DNA of 64,000 nucleotides, taken from positions 114,199,234 to 114,263,233 of the forward strand of contig CM057462.1 in NCBI GenBank assembly GCA_030035585.1, written 5' to 3'. Source of the DNA: Dugong dugon. Taxonomy: Eukaryota > Chordata > Mammalia > Sirenia > Dugongidae. Of the stretch, positions 21,551-32,900 are shown one piece after another. The number at the start of each line of letters is the position of its first letter. Within the stretch, counting starts at the first letter, position 1. The notes under the pieces are model-generated. The model was not told the DNA's origin. It did no database searches and was given only the letters and a program-made list of their open reading frames with translations. Position numbers and translations under genes: made by a program.

Positions 21551-21918
21551 CCATTGCTATCGAGTCAATTCCAACTCATAGTGATCCTACAGGGCAGAGT
21601 AAAACTGCCCCTCAGGGTTTCCAAGGCTGTAATCTTTAGAGGGAGCCATGGTGGCACAGTGGTAAAGAGTTCGGCTGTTAACCAAAAGGTCGGCAGTTCG
21701 AATCGACCAGCTGCTCCTTGGAAATCCTATGGGACAATACTACCCTGTCCTATAGAATCGCTATGAGTTGGAATCCACTCGATGGCAATGGGTTTGATTT
21801 TTCTGGAATCTTTACAGAAGCAGACTGTCACATCTTTCTCCCTCAGAGTGGCTGGTAGGTTCAACCCACTGCTTATGGTTAGCAGCCGAGCATTTAACCA
21901 CCTTGCCACCAGGGCTCC
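21551..21918 (-). mobile_element. AfroSINE (outer copy) split by a second AfroSINE
   Basis: Reverse SINE halves 21551-21640 (CCATTGCTATCGAGTCAATT) and 21807-21918 (CAGCCGAGCATTTAACCACC, ACCAGGGCTCC). The copy at 21641-21806 in opposite orientation separates them. Confidence 0.92.
21641..21806 (+). mobile_element. AfroSINE (inner copy), full length
   Basis: The head GGGAGCCATGGTGGCACAGT carries an A-box-like TGGCACAGTGG; CGGCTGTTAACC matches the anticodon arm of tRNA-Asn(GTT); the B-box-like AGTTCGAATCG follows. It ends GGCAATGGGTTTGATTTT. The duplication AATCTTTAGA (21631-21640) / AATCTTTACA (21807-21816) shows insertion into the outer SINE. Confidence 0.95.
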
Positions 21919-22339
21919 TCAGATACAATTAATTCTCCTGCTCATTCACTTACCCACTATCCCTATACTGCTATATTGCTATTGAGAAAAATGAGGGTGT
22001 TAGGAACAGAAACCATTTTAAGATGGGATATAATGAATCTAGCAATAGAATTTAGAATCCTATTCTCCATCTCAACTATAAACTTCTGGTGTAAGGGGTC
22101 TGGGTTAATAATAATAGGTATATAAGAGGAAATAAAAAGAAAAAAATTAAAGAAAGACAACCCTAAGGGTAGTAATAATTAAATTTTAACAAGAAAGGTC
22201 TTTGTAGACAGAAACCAATTACAGTTAGCAAAATATACTTGTGCCTTTTGAAATTACTTCAAAAGTATACATTTGGCTTTGAACAAAAACCTAGTGGAAG
22301 TGACTGCCTTGGAGTCTCCTTCCATTGGCAAAAACCAAC

Positions 22340-22797
22340 TGTGATACTCAGAAGAATGGCCCCCAAAACATGTTTATATCCTAATTCCCAGAACCTGTGA
22401 AAATGTTACCTTACATGACAAACGGGTCTTTGCGGATGTAAGTTAAGGATCTTGAAATGGGGAGATGGTGTTAGAGTATCCAGATGGGCCCAATGTAATC
22501 ACGAGGGCCCTTACAAGAGGGAAGCACGGGTATCAGAGTGAGATAAGGAGAAATGAAAATCAAAGCAGAGGGACTGAAAGAAATACAAGGACATCATGCA
22601 GGGCCAAGAGCCAAGGAAAGCAGGCAGCCTCCAGAAGCTGGAAAAGGAGACAAAGAAATGGATTCTTCCCTAGAGCCTCCAGCTCCTCCTACCCATTCTA
22701 GACCTCTGACCTCCAGAACTGAAAAATTATAAATGTGTGAAGCTTTTAGCCATTAATTTGTGGTAATTTACTACAGCAGTTAGAGGAAACTAATGCA
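22340..22797 (+). mobile_element. Solo MLT1-like MaLR LTR
   Basis: Plus LTR: TGTGATACTCAGAAGAATGG start, AATGTTACCTTACATGACAA, TCTTTGCGGATGTAAGTTAA, GGGCCCTTACAAGAGG, CCTCTGACCTCCAGAACTGA, then an end at GAAACTAATGCA. The order follows mammalian MLT1 LTRs. The 78-codon frame across it is not viral coding sequence. Confidence 0.85.
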
Positions 22798-22799
22798 CC

Positions 22800-24680
22800 A
22801 TATGAAATATCTGCTAACAAGTAGAAAGCCTGAGGCTCTGTCTAAAATTTCTCCTGAAATTCTGTTGACACAGAGAAGAGATAGATGCTGTGTCCACAGA
22901 GTCTGGGGCAATGCTATAGGTCAGTGGAGACATTGGACCTACTTCAGGCATACTGAAATTCATTTTACAGCAGCAGGATGAGTTCTTGAACTGGGGAGCT
23001 CACTGCTCTGCCCGCCTTGGCTAGGATTGGCTCAGCACTCAGGAGGAAAAAGATGACAAGTAAAATCTTTGGTAGTTATGTCATGGGCAGATACAGACTG
23101 GTCTTTCCTTGCACTTCAAATTACACATCAGTCCATAAAGATGAACACCTTTCTCAGCGGGGTCCTGAGATGTAAAATAAGATGCAGTGAAGCCCCCTAC
23201 AGATAAACTATGGCAGTGAGAAACATTGACTTCTCTTATTTTGCCGGTTTTAGGCCCATGAAAAATCTTTAAGTCTTAACAAATTTTTTCCAATGCAGTT
23301 TTTTTTTATTTGAAGAAGAGATGACAGTACTTTTAAAGGATTGTCACCATGGGAAAATAGCTCAGAACAGAACAGTGGAGGGATTCCTAGTTTCTGATGG
23401 AAGCCCAGACTTCTGAAAAACGAAACAAAACAAAAACAAACAAACAAACAAACAAAAAACAACTTTCAAATCAATCTAATAGAAGAAAGGCTTCTTCAAG
23501 GCGGATGAGAGGAACAACAAGGGAAGCAGGACATCGTTTCAGTAGTTGCTGCTGAGGGATCCCATAATAAGAGATAATGTCTTTCCTAAAACTTTTTAGG
23601 CCAAACTTGTGCCAGAAGAAGAGAACAGCAATCATCTGATGCTGCAGGACATCAGCAGCCCTGACCTGGGTCTTCCTCACCAAGACTGTGGCAAACTTAA
23701 ACTAAGGGTCACTCTTTCCATCTTTTCCTTCCCAGTCCCATGGTCACTGTGATTGGGACTTTGCAATGGGGTTAGTGATTTAGAGCATTCTAGTCCCGAC
23801 CCCTACAATAACTGAACCTAATAACCATTTAATGGCAACAAGTGTATGAGGGGAAAGGTTTGGAAGGTGACTGTAGAAATATATGCATACAAGGCATTTT
23901 TATATTTCCTCCTTACATTATAAAATGGTTTAATCAACTCATTTTCACAGTGTTCTAGTGGAACTTAGCCTTTCAGCCCTGGAAACTAATCCTTCAGTGT
24001 ACAGTCCTTATGAATAGCACAAACGATGCAACATGCCATCAAAAATGAAAAGCAATAACAATAAGACAAGAAGAATAAAAGTACTGCTTAGTTAGTACTA
24101 CACAAAATATTACCTTTATACAAATGGCTTAAAAGAGCTAAAATAAAATAAAATAAACCTAGGAGTTTTGAATTTTACTTCCCAAGTAAACATCTTCCAG
24201 GTGCAAAATAAAGTAAGGGGATTATTTACATCCTGTTAATATTTTTTACTTTTCAGTCACGGAATGAAAAATTTGAGCAAAATAAAGCTTTAGAATTCAC
24301 AATTATATTAGCCATAAATATATGAACCAAAAAGAAATATGAATTTGGCAATTATTTAATAAATTTAAAGTAAAACATGAATCTGAAAAATTAAAGCTGC
24401 CAGGAATACATGGGTTAGTTCGGTAGCCCACATTATTCAAATTCATTATCTACTTGAGCTATGCTTCTTTTCTGACTTCCTCTAATTTTATATGGTGATT
24501 AATTATTTTTTCCATTTTAGCATAAGCAACAATTTTCTTCCATCTTCTGAATCTTTGTTGAATGTCATAGATAAGAGTTTACCAGCTTCTCTCCAGGGCA
24601 GCCTCAGAACATTGCCATGCTCTGAGTCCTACTGTCAACTTCAGGTCATTCCTTGCTATGCAACTAACATCAAATGTTAA
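22800..24680. other. Repeat-poor stretch, no gene identified
   Basis: A (CAAA)n tract lies at 23417-23463. A 70-codon minus frame at 23471-23683 starts MVRKTQVRAADVLQ and ends LIRLEEAFLLLD; I do not recognise a family and cannot exclude a fragment of a processed pseudogene. 23880-24460 is AT-rich and unassigned. Confidence 0.3.
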
Positions 24681-24682
24681 AC

Positions 24683-25525
24683 ACTATATGAAGCAGAACG
24701 GGACATCAGGATTGGAAGAAGACTCATTAATAACCTGCAATATGCAGATGATACAACCTTGCTTGCTGAAAGTGAAGAGGACTTGAAGCACTTACTGATG
24801 AAGATCAAAGACCACAGCCTTCGGTATGGTTTATACCTCAACATAAAGAAAACAAAAATCCTCACAACTGGACCAATAAGCAATATCGTGATAAACGGAG
24901 AAAAGATTTAAGTTGTCAAGGATTTCATTTTACTTGAATCCACAATCAACACCCTTGGAAGCAGCAGTCAAGAAATCAAAAGACATATTGCATTCGGCAA
25001 ATCTGCTGCAAAAAACCTCTTTAAAGTGTTGAAAAGCAAAGATGTCACTTTGAAGACTAAAGTGTGCCCGACCCAAGCCATGGTGTTTTCAAGTGCCTCA
25101 TATGCATGCAAAAGCTGGAGGTTGATTAAGGAAGACCGAAGAAGAATTGACGCCTTTTAATTGTGGTGTTGGCAAAGAATATTTAATATACCATGGACTG
25201 CCAAAAGAACAAACAAATCCGTTTCAGAAGAAGTACAACCAGAATGCTCTTTAGAAGCAAAGATTGTGAGACTACGTCTTACATACTTTGGCCATGTTAT
25301 CAGGAGGGATCAGTCCCTGGAGAAGGACGTCATGCTTCGTAAAGTGGAGGATCAGTGAAAAAGAGGAAGACCCTCAATGAGATGGATTGACACAGTGGCT
25401 GCAACAATGGGCTCAAGCATAACAATGATTGTGAGGATGGCGCAGGACCAGGCAGTGTTTCATTCTGTTGTACAGAGGGTTGCTATGAGTTGAAACAGAC
25501 TTGACAGCATCTAACAACAACAACA
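24683..25525 (+). mobile_element. RTE/BovB-type LINE 3' fragment
   Basis: Plus-strand 3' part of an RTE-clade LINE. It covers the C-terminal half of the reverse transcriptase and a short 3' UTR ending CATCTAACAACAACAACA. The same ending marks the copies at 14473 and 34370. 5' truncated. Confidence 0.92.
24700..25358 (+). pseudogene. RTE reverse transcriptase C-terminal fragment, broken
   Basis: Translation gives NLQYADDTTLLAESEEDL, holding the YADD catalytic motif (24741-24752) of the reverse transcriptase that copies RTE RNA at the target site. It continues through LKHLLMKIKDHSLRYGL and, further on, RIDAF, a stop, LWCWQRIFNIPW, then RLTYFGHVIRRDQSLEKD, the C-terminal block characteristic of RTE/BovB. 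In-frame TAA codons interrupt it near 24909 and 25158. The endonuclease domain and the N-terminal half of the RT are missing, so the fragment is inactive although the catalytic aspartates survive. Confidence 0.88.
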
Positions 25526-25684
25526 TATGCAGATGTAGACTAAGCTAGTGAATAATCTTCATTTTCACTTAACATGCAGATTTAAAAAAAATACTTAGTT
25601 CAAAATAAAGTTTTAATATGTTCATGTAGAAAAAGCTTGGTATAATTTTTTGGATCATGGATCTATCAGAATAGAGGCTCAAAT

Positions 25685-26050
25685 GGTTGTTATTTGCTGT
25701 TGAGTTGGCGCTGACTCATGATGACCTTATTATAGCAGAATGAAATGTTACTCAGCCCCATGCTATCTTCATGATCGTTTGTGTATTTGTATCTATTGTT
25801 AGAGCTCTTGTGTCAATCCATCTCTTGAGGATTTCCCTCCTTTTTGTTGGCCCTTTATTTGCGAAACATAATCTCCTTTTGCAGCCATTGGTATTTCCCG
25901 GTGATGTGTCTAAAGTAAACTAGCTTAAGTCTCCCCGTCATTCTTGCTTCTAAGGAACATTCTGGCTGTATTTTTTCTAAGACTGATTTATTCATTCTTC
26001 TATCACTTGATGGTATATTCAGTATTCTTCAACCACACCACAGCTTTTGC
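25685..26050 (-). mobile_element. RTE LINE fragment, reverse
   Basis: Reverse RTE-related sequence: TTGCTGTTGAGTTGGCGCTG, TGTTAGAGCTCTTGTGTCAA, TTCTAAGGAACATTCTGGCT, TCAACCACACCACAGCTTTT. Older and more divergent than the copy 160 bp upstream, and in opposite orientation. Confidence 0.7.
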
Positions 26051-26471
26051 TGAAGCTCAATGATAGATTTAGGAAAACGGAAATGTGGGCAATTTTGCCA
26101 TTGATAATCCAGGGGACTCTGGGTAATAATTAAACTTCTCTGAAATGTGGAGTGACAATAATAGTACTGTCTTCCTAGATCCAGGCTGTTGTTGTTTAAG
26201 GCTCTAAGGACAGAATGAATGTGACTGCACTACTGAATACTAGGGATTGTTGTCATTTGACGTCTAATCTGACTATGTAACCAAAATGCAGGGTAGTTAG
26301 CATTAGAGTACTCTCCATTCCACGTTTAGTTTATTTTCAAATGTAATGATCTTTTGTATCTAATACATCAATTATAGTTCATTTAAAATTAATCATAAAT
26401 ACTTAGATGAATTTTAATTTTTGACAGCAATGAGTGATCAATAAGGCAAATTAGGACATAGATTAAAACAG

Positions 26472-26473
<2 letters not shown>

Positions 26474-26519
<46 letters not shown>
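26474..26519. repeat. (TG)n microsatellite
   Basis: About 22 uninterrupted TG units. The open frame that begins here (repeated Cys-Val) is an artefact of the repeat. Confidence 0.98.
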
Positions 26520-26520
<1 letters not shown>

Positions 26521-29487
26521 AAATCTATGGTATTTCTGGTTCCTCAGTACCTTTCATCTCCATTCTCAAATTATAGTCAATGGATTTTTCAGAGAAAAGC
26601 TTTGACTTCCAGGCAAGAGAGTCTGGGCTTCCATCAGCTTCCTGAAGGATACACAAACCAGAGAAGACCAACCTAATTGTTACTGCAGGTGCCTTTTGGG
26701 AAGGGAGAATGGACCCTGGTATATTTACTGTGTGATCTGGATATCTCCTCCATGGGGTATCATTTTCCCACTCTTCTGCCTTATGAATTGTTGCCAGTCC
26801 ATCAAGGCTCATCAGCTGTGATACTCTAACCCTTGTCCAGCCTTCACTTGTAGAGTTAGGACTCATGCCTGTTGATGTTCACATCACTTTTTACAGTTCC
26901 CTGGCAAATCACTCATCAAACTGGATTATAATTCTTAGTTTTGTACCTGCCTCTTCCATTAGTCTTTGAGGGCAAGGTCTGGGTCCTTTGCTTATATTTC
27001 CCCAGTAGCTAACCTCCTTGAATGAACTCAGTGTGAATGTTGAATGAATTGATTAGTTCTGTTTTTATAGTAGCAATATATTGGGGTAAATTTTTGATTT
27101 GGATTTTGTTCAAATACACTTAATGGATACCTAAATTAAAACAGGTTTCTGACTTTTTTTTTACTTAAACAGTAACTGTGGAGATAATTTTTCTAAAAGC
27201 CAATGTAGTACAATGTCCAAAGTAATGACTTGGATTTTCTGATATTTTAGATTGTAGCTTCAAAAATAGCTAACACCTTAATTTCTCCTGTCAGGAAGGA
27301 AGGTAATTTTTATCCGATAACTTTAAAAACAACACAAACAAGCAACACCACCACCATATGCTCCCAAAGAAACAAGGTAAGTATTTGTCCCTAATGTGGA
27401 AAAATTGTTTGAAGGTGGTTTCAGAAGTTCTCAGGATGATTCTTTTAAACACATTGGTGCCTTTCTCACCGACTTAAAAGTTGTCTGGTGTCCTCTCTGC
27501 TTCCCTTGCCCTCCTACCACTTCTGTTCCTAGTTTTTGCCACCTCAGTTATGAGACCTGGATGGTCTTCCTTCTCTCCTCTGCCAGTAATATCCTGGGGT
27601 CCCTGTTGCCATCCATCAGTGTTGTACCATTATTCATCTACTGTCCTTTTTCTGGCCCCTGAATCCAGGCGCTCGTGCACAGAAGTGAAGCTTCCAGCAT
27701 TAGGGCTGCACCCACCTGGAGGGCTGCCCACCACCACTTCCCCCAGGCCCAAGGATGTATCTGCAAGTGGCTCTGGATCAATTTATGGTTTGAATCAGAT
27801 GAGGCTAGTTTCTAAATGAGCTGCCTATTTTCTCTCTGAAGTACAAAGCTCCAATCCATGGAAGCAGGAGTGTCCAAAAAATCTAAGAAATTTCTGAAAC
27901 AGTGGACACAATTTCCTAAAATTCTGCTGAGCTTATTGGAAATGTGTATAAGCCTGCCTTAAACCATTTGGAACACGCCATTCCCATCTCCTAATAGGTT
28001 TTTAACTTAATTCTCACATTAGAATGTATAATATTCTATAGGAAAAAGGCAGCTCTGCCAGTATAATTTCAAGGTGACTGCATCTTTTATGTAACATATG
28101 TCTAATACCCTGGGTATAATAACTACCACTGTGTTACATCTCCTAAATTTCCATGGGTAATTAATTGATAACTGCTCTGTGGATGTTATAGAAACCCTTT
28201 ATTAAAACACATAATTCAATAAAGAGAGATTGAAGCCCAAATCACAGTGAAGGACAAAATTTGGGCTTCTCTATTTCCACTTGCAGCTAAATTGGGGCCA
28301 CCAAATCCGGACCGTTACCTTTTTCAGGGATGGGGTGGTCAGTCCTGGGGAAAAGAAAGAAACAACTGGACATCAGTCCTTTTATGTAACAACTTCAAAT
28401 TAAGCTGTGAAAAGCACAGACATCCAGGAAGCTTGTCCTCTGGCTAGGGTAGCCTCTGTGGTTGGCACTTGGAACTTTCCGTAATGAAAGACAAATAGCG
28501 CACTGCACATACAAACAGAAGCATGGATGAAACCGAAAAGGAGCTGCCACAGGAAGATAAAGATTAAATGGGAGATAAAGAATGATGTCCTCAAATATTG
28601 GAAATACTCCTCATCAAATGAAAGACTCCTTTGTATTGTTTTGCTAAAGCAGACTGTAATTTTGATGTTTCATAAAAATTTAAGTGGAGATTTTCTTTCT
28701 CTGGCGGACATAAATCTCCTGGAAGAAAGATTTTATGCATAATTCCAATTTTGTGGTGCTAAGAAAACAAAGACTAGGTGAAGATTTTACTGCAGGTAAT
28801 TTTGTAAATTATTAAAGAAAAAACTCCCACCACCATGCCATAAAACATGCTCTCTATCAAAAGCGAAAATAGCAAATCAACAATGACTTTTCTAGGTATT
28901 GTAAGATACAATACTCAAACCCTAAACTAGAAATAAAATTGCCTATAAATATTTACAGCTGAGATGACTCTGTGATAATAAATAGCTCTTTCAAACCAAT
29001 GCAGAAAATATCAAAACACTGAAATGTACCTGAGACTGACTGTGTAAAGTAAGTGCAATCTAGTATATGCAGCTCATACCAAAGTGTGTGCTAAGGCTTT
29101 GCTGAAAACTGCATCTTTGGGAATTAAATTTATTTAAGGGATATGAAATAGTTCATTAAAAATCTGTTTTTAAGAAAGTGCAGAATTAGATGTATAATGG
29201 GTTGATTCATAAGGTTTAAAGAACACGTTTAAATTTTTTTTTTTTTTTTGTAATATGGCGTATGCATAGCCAAAGGAAGCTCTTTGCTATGTGTGGGAAA
29301 CAGTATCTGCCCTAGAAAGTTTGCTAATTTCCACCTTTCCAAAGAAAGCAAAAGAAAATTTGGCATGAAGAAATATTGTTTGAAAGAATTTGAAAGGATT
29401 GTTAGTGATTGGCTGATGAACATCTTCTTTTTACATAAAAATTCATTGTAGTAGATTGTTTATTTCCCTTGATTTTTAGGGAGCAAT
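26520..29487. other. Repeat-poor region, no gene identified
   Basis: An L2-like 3' scrap lies at 26940-27060 (TTTGAGGGCAAGGTCTGGGT). Frames at 26525-26866 (minus), 27396-27662 and 27481-27819 (plus) have no recognisable domain. 27990-28220 and 28500-29200 are AT-rich, with repeated TTAATT and CATAAA words like those of developmental non-coding elements, but nothing decisive. A 17-bp T tract occurs at 29235. Confidence 0.35.
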
Positions 29488-29848
29488 TGTCTTAGTTACC
29501 TAGTTGCTGTAACACAAATACCATAAGTGAGTGGCTTTAACAAATAAATTTATTTCTTATGGTTCTGGAGGCTAAATGTCCAAACCAGGGTCTCAGCCAT
29601 GGAGATTTCTTCCTCAGTTCCTTGGCACTCTTGGCTTGTAGATGATCCTCATATGGTATCTGTCTTCCCTCTGTGTGTGTCTACTCTGGTCTTATTATAA
29701 CTCAGAGTGATTAGGTTTAGGATCCACCCTACGCTGATGTGACGTCAATAACATAACAAAAGAAAAATCCTATTTCCAAACAGAATCATGTCTACAAAGG
29801 CCAGGAATTGAAGCCATATTTTGAGGAGACACAATACAATCCACAACA
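29488..29848 (-). mobile_element. Solo MaLR-like LTR with exact 5-bp duplication
   Basis: On the plus strand it begins TGTCTTAGTTACCTAGTTGC and ends ACAATCCACAACA, with GTGGCTTTAACAAATAAATT and GGTTCTGGAGGCTAAATGTC inside. The flanks GCAAT (29483-29487) and GCAAT (29849-29853) match exactly, the 5-bp duplication of ERVL/MaLR integration. Confidence 0.88.
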
Positions 29849-29854
29849 GCAATG

Positions 29855-30800
29855 GAAGGAAATTATGTTTGATGCTAATTTCATTGTTAGAAATCGCTTA
29901 ATTCTGACAGCGTGTGTCCTGTTTCAGCCACACACTTACTGGCACCTTTGTATTAATGAAGCCATTATGCCGATGATATAAACTGAACAACATATTACAG
30001 GACTGCAGAAGAGTTCTGGAGAAATCAGACATACACTGAGAGAGAGAGAGAGGCAAGAGAAGGCAGAGTGACAGAGGACAAAGAAGCAGAAAGAAACAAC
30101 TAAGGCCGAGAGATGGGGACAGAAAGGCAGGGAATGGAAAATCTTCCCGGTGAGCTACTGAGAGACTATTGCTGCTTTCAATGCAAATTTAACAATCTCT
30201 ATCAGTGTAGCATGAATTTAATGTGATTGGTGGCCTGATTCCCATTTTTGGTTATCAAATGATTATGAATATATTTTATGGGCAATTTGTTACATCAGTC
30301 TGCTGCTCACCATCACAGCAGAAGATTTAAAAAGTAAATGGAAAACGAAAAAGAAGGTCCCTCTGCATCCCCGCTTGCCACCCAGCCCCAGAATGAAGCA
30401 CATTACTCAGTGGTTTACCTAAAAACCCAAATGCTGTGCCTTATTAATGTGAAATCTATCTAATGCCTGGCTCACTTGGTCAGGCCCCTGGGAGTCTCAT
30501 CAGAGGTTGGCAGTCATGGTGTTTGAAAGAGCGCTGCAGCTGCTTCTGGTAAGGATCCCACGGAGCCTGACGCCAGCTTGAGTCAATCTGGCGGTGGTTT
30601 CGTCCAATCTAGGGTTACATTCAGAGCATCCTAATTAGGATGCTTCACCCTCATTCTTTCTTCCCATCACCTGCAAATATGCTGGTTAAGTGAGAAGAGC
30701 CAGAGGAAGTTTCATAGGCTTCTCTGGACAACCTGTGTTAAGCTGCATCTAGGGTACGTCACCGAGAAGCTAGTGTTACACCGAAATGGAATGGCTGTTT
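29855..30800. other. Candidate conserved non-coding region
   Basis: Non-repetitive, with many short words used by developmental regulators: ATGCAAAT (POU/octamer-like) at 30181, TTAATGTGATTGG at 30217, CAGCTG (E-box) at 30537. A short GA-rich tract sits at 30040. No open frame. A texture call only. Confidence 0.35.
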
Positions 30801-31199
30801 GCTCCCCTTTAGAGGAAGTGGTCTAGGGCCCAGAAACGGGAATACTACACTATATACCATCGTTATGGGTATTCCCTGGTTCCAGTAATGAGTTTATAAA
30901 TTCTAAGTGACTTCCCCAAAGCCAACCAAGCTCTTGCTAAAATCTCAGGGTACACTGGCGCTAACCCTAGGAGCACAGATGGTGCACACAGAGTAAGAAG
31001 GTCAGTGTGTTCCATGCTTCCGGTAAAGACAATGCTTTTTAACTTCATTCTCAGGTGAATTTTACTGGAGGATTAATTTTATTTGCTTTTTCTCATACAG
31101 ATTTCACTGTTTTATGAATATTCTACTTCTTTATGTGGGGAAGAAATTTGAGAGCTTTCGCATGTTCTGATCTAAAAAAAAGACTTTTGGCTGAAAACT

Positions 31200-31590
31200 T
31201 AATCCAACCTGCCACCTCTTTCCTACCTCCCAACACCTCTCCTCGAAACTTATATTCTAGAAACTTCTCCTACATTTGAAAAACTCTGACTTCTCTGCCT
31301 TTGCCCATGTTGTTCTCTGTGTTGCAAAGCCCTGGCCTCTTGGCTTGCCGGGCCACACCTACTCATCTTTAAAGATTCAGTTTCAATTTCACTTCCTCCT
31401 AACATTTGTTCTGGCCATTCCTATCTCCCTTCATTGCTTGGTAGCATAGATAACTTCTACCTCCTATAGACTTTCATCCCAGGATATAGCTCTAGGCTCC
31501 TTAGCACTGATGATATCTTAGAAGGATTTGCATTCCCAAAACAGGACCAGGAAAATGATAGGTGTTCAATAAAATAAATATTTTTCTGAA
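31200..31590 (+). repeat. L2 LINE fragment
   Basis: L2-like: ACTTCTCTGCCTTTGCCCAT, AAAGATTCAGTTTCAATTTC, ending GATAGGTGTTCAATAAAATA. Confidence 0.65.
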
Positions 31591-31609
31591 AAAATGAGTG
31601 AATGAGTGA

Positions 31610-31830
31610 AATGTGTGGAAAGAACTTAGGTTTGAGCTCATCAGATCTGCATGTGAAAACCTAACTTCATCATTTATTAGCCATGTGACACTGAGCAAAT
31701 TACTTAACGTTTCTCAGTTTCACTGTAGGCATTTGTGAAATGAGGCTAATGATAAGATCTGCCTCCTAGGGTTCTTGTAAAACTTAAATAAGATAAATAC
31801 ATCAAGTGTCTATCACATAATAACTTTTTT
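31610..31830 (+). repeat. MIR
   Basis: Plus MIR: TTAGCCATGTGACACTGAGC, AATTACTTAACGTTTCTCAG, TGAAATGAGGCTAATGATAA. Confidence 0.8.
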
Positions 31831-31839
31831 ATTACTTCT

Positions 31840-32900
31840 GGTACATGTAGGTACCACTTACATTTTCCGCCTCCGGGGTTTCTTTGGAGGCTTTTATGCC
31901 ACTGGTAGCATGTGCTGTTGTCAGGACAGGGACTTACACAATCGCGAAAACAGAAGGAAGTTTGTCAGCGCCATATTGCTGGGTTCAGGGGTTACTGTAT
32001 GCAGTGTTGCATCTTGGAGGTGTGCTGTGTAAAACTTTTTGTCTCTTTGGGTTTCTGTACAGGGAGATAAGGCTTGTAAGTATATTTACTGTTTCCTGTG
32101 TGTTGCTGGGAAGGTGTGGTGTTCAAGATTAGGTAATATTCAAGTGAATAAGTTATTTTCAGGCCCAATAGAGAGTAAGCACGCATCCTTCATGTACTGT
32201 ATTACCACAGGTACATGAAAGTACCACTTACATTTTTTGCCTCTTGGGCTTCTGAACAGCAAGACAAGCCTTGTAAGTATATTTATAGTTTTCTGTGTGT
32301 TTTTGGGAAGGCGTGGTTTTTGAGATTAGTCAATATTCAAGTGAATAACTTATTTTCAGGCACACAGTGTAAGCACGTGTTGCAGCATCCTTGACGTACT
32401 GCATGTATGTTTTGTGCAATCGTCAAGGACCTGGTTTATGAGCTACAAGAGGTTGTTTTGCAATAAGAAATAAGTTATTGCAGTAGTAATATTCCCATGA
32501 CAGCACTTCCTTTTGGGGTTTTTATTTTTACAGGAGGCTGGAATTATGCAATGTCTCTCCTTGTGTATTCTCAGATTGGTTTGGAGGTATGGTATTGGTA
32601 TTATCCTGGTTTTGCTGACTGTGATGGTTACCTTATGTGTCTTGGCTAGGTCCCAGTGTTATGTAATATTATGTAATTACTTTCCATGATGTGATCTTCT
32701 ATTAGCATTTGCCCATCAAGGGAACCAGAAAGTGTTGCAGAGAATGCAGCACTAAGAAGAAGGAGACTCGAACAACAATTACGTGCAGCCACTGTAGGGT
32801 GCCTTTATGTGTTACCCCATGGTTTGAAAAGTTTCACAATGTTTTCCCCTGCCTCATTCACCTATCCTACCTCTGGACCCCACTGGTACATATATGTACC
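31840..32900 (+). mobile_element. Candidate piggyBac-like fossil transposon
   Basis: A block delimited by near-palindromes, GGTACATGTAGGTACC (31840-31855) and the perfect 16-mer GGTACATATATGTACC (32885-32900). It ends in a zinc-ribbon coding remnant of piggyBac type. The head motif recurs at 32210 (GGTACATGAAAGTACCACTT). Internally, a 197-bp tandem repeat (ttgtaag words at 32074 and 32271; CAAGTGAATA at 32141 and 32338) replaces any transposase core. Assignment rests on the protein remnant; TTAA target sites were not demonstrated. Confidence 0.4.
32706..32840 (+). pseudogene. PiggyBac-type transposase C-terminal zinc-ribbon remnant
   Basis: About 45 codons reading HLPIKGTRKCCRECS, then KKKETRTTITCSHC and RVPLCVTPWFEKFHN. 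PiggyBac transposases and their domesticated PGBD relatives end in a cysteine-rich domain with this layout: two CxxC pairs, an (A/P)LCV block, then CF-x-x-YH. Here the pairs CREC and CSHC survive. The cysteine expected after LCVTP is Trp (PWFEKFH), so zinc binding is damaged. A TAG stop lies immediately upstream in frame (32703-32705), and no DDD catalytic core is visible in the preceding kilobase. It is therefore a broken remnant. An unrelated ribbon-type zinc finger is the alternative. Confidence 0.6.

Noticed and set aside
23471..23683. 70-codon minus frame considered as a processed pseudogene
   Set aside because: I cannot name a parent, and see no poly-A tail or duplication. Left as an unassigned note.
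26476..26676. Frame beginning with alternating Cys-Val
   Set aside because: It is generated by the (TG)n microsatellite.
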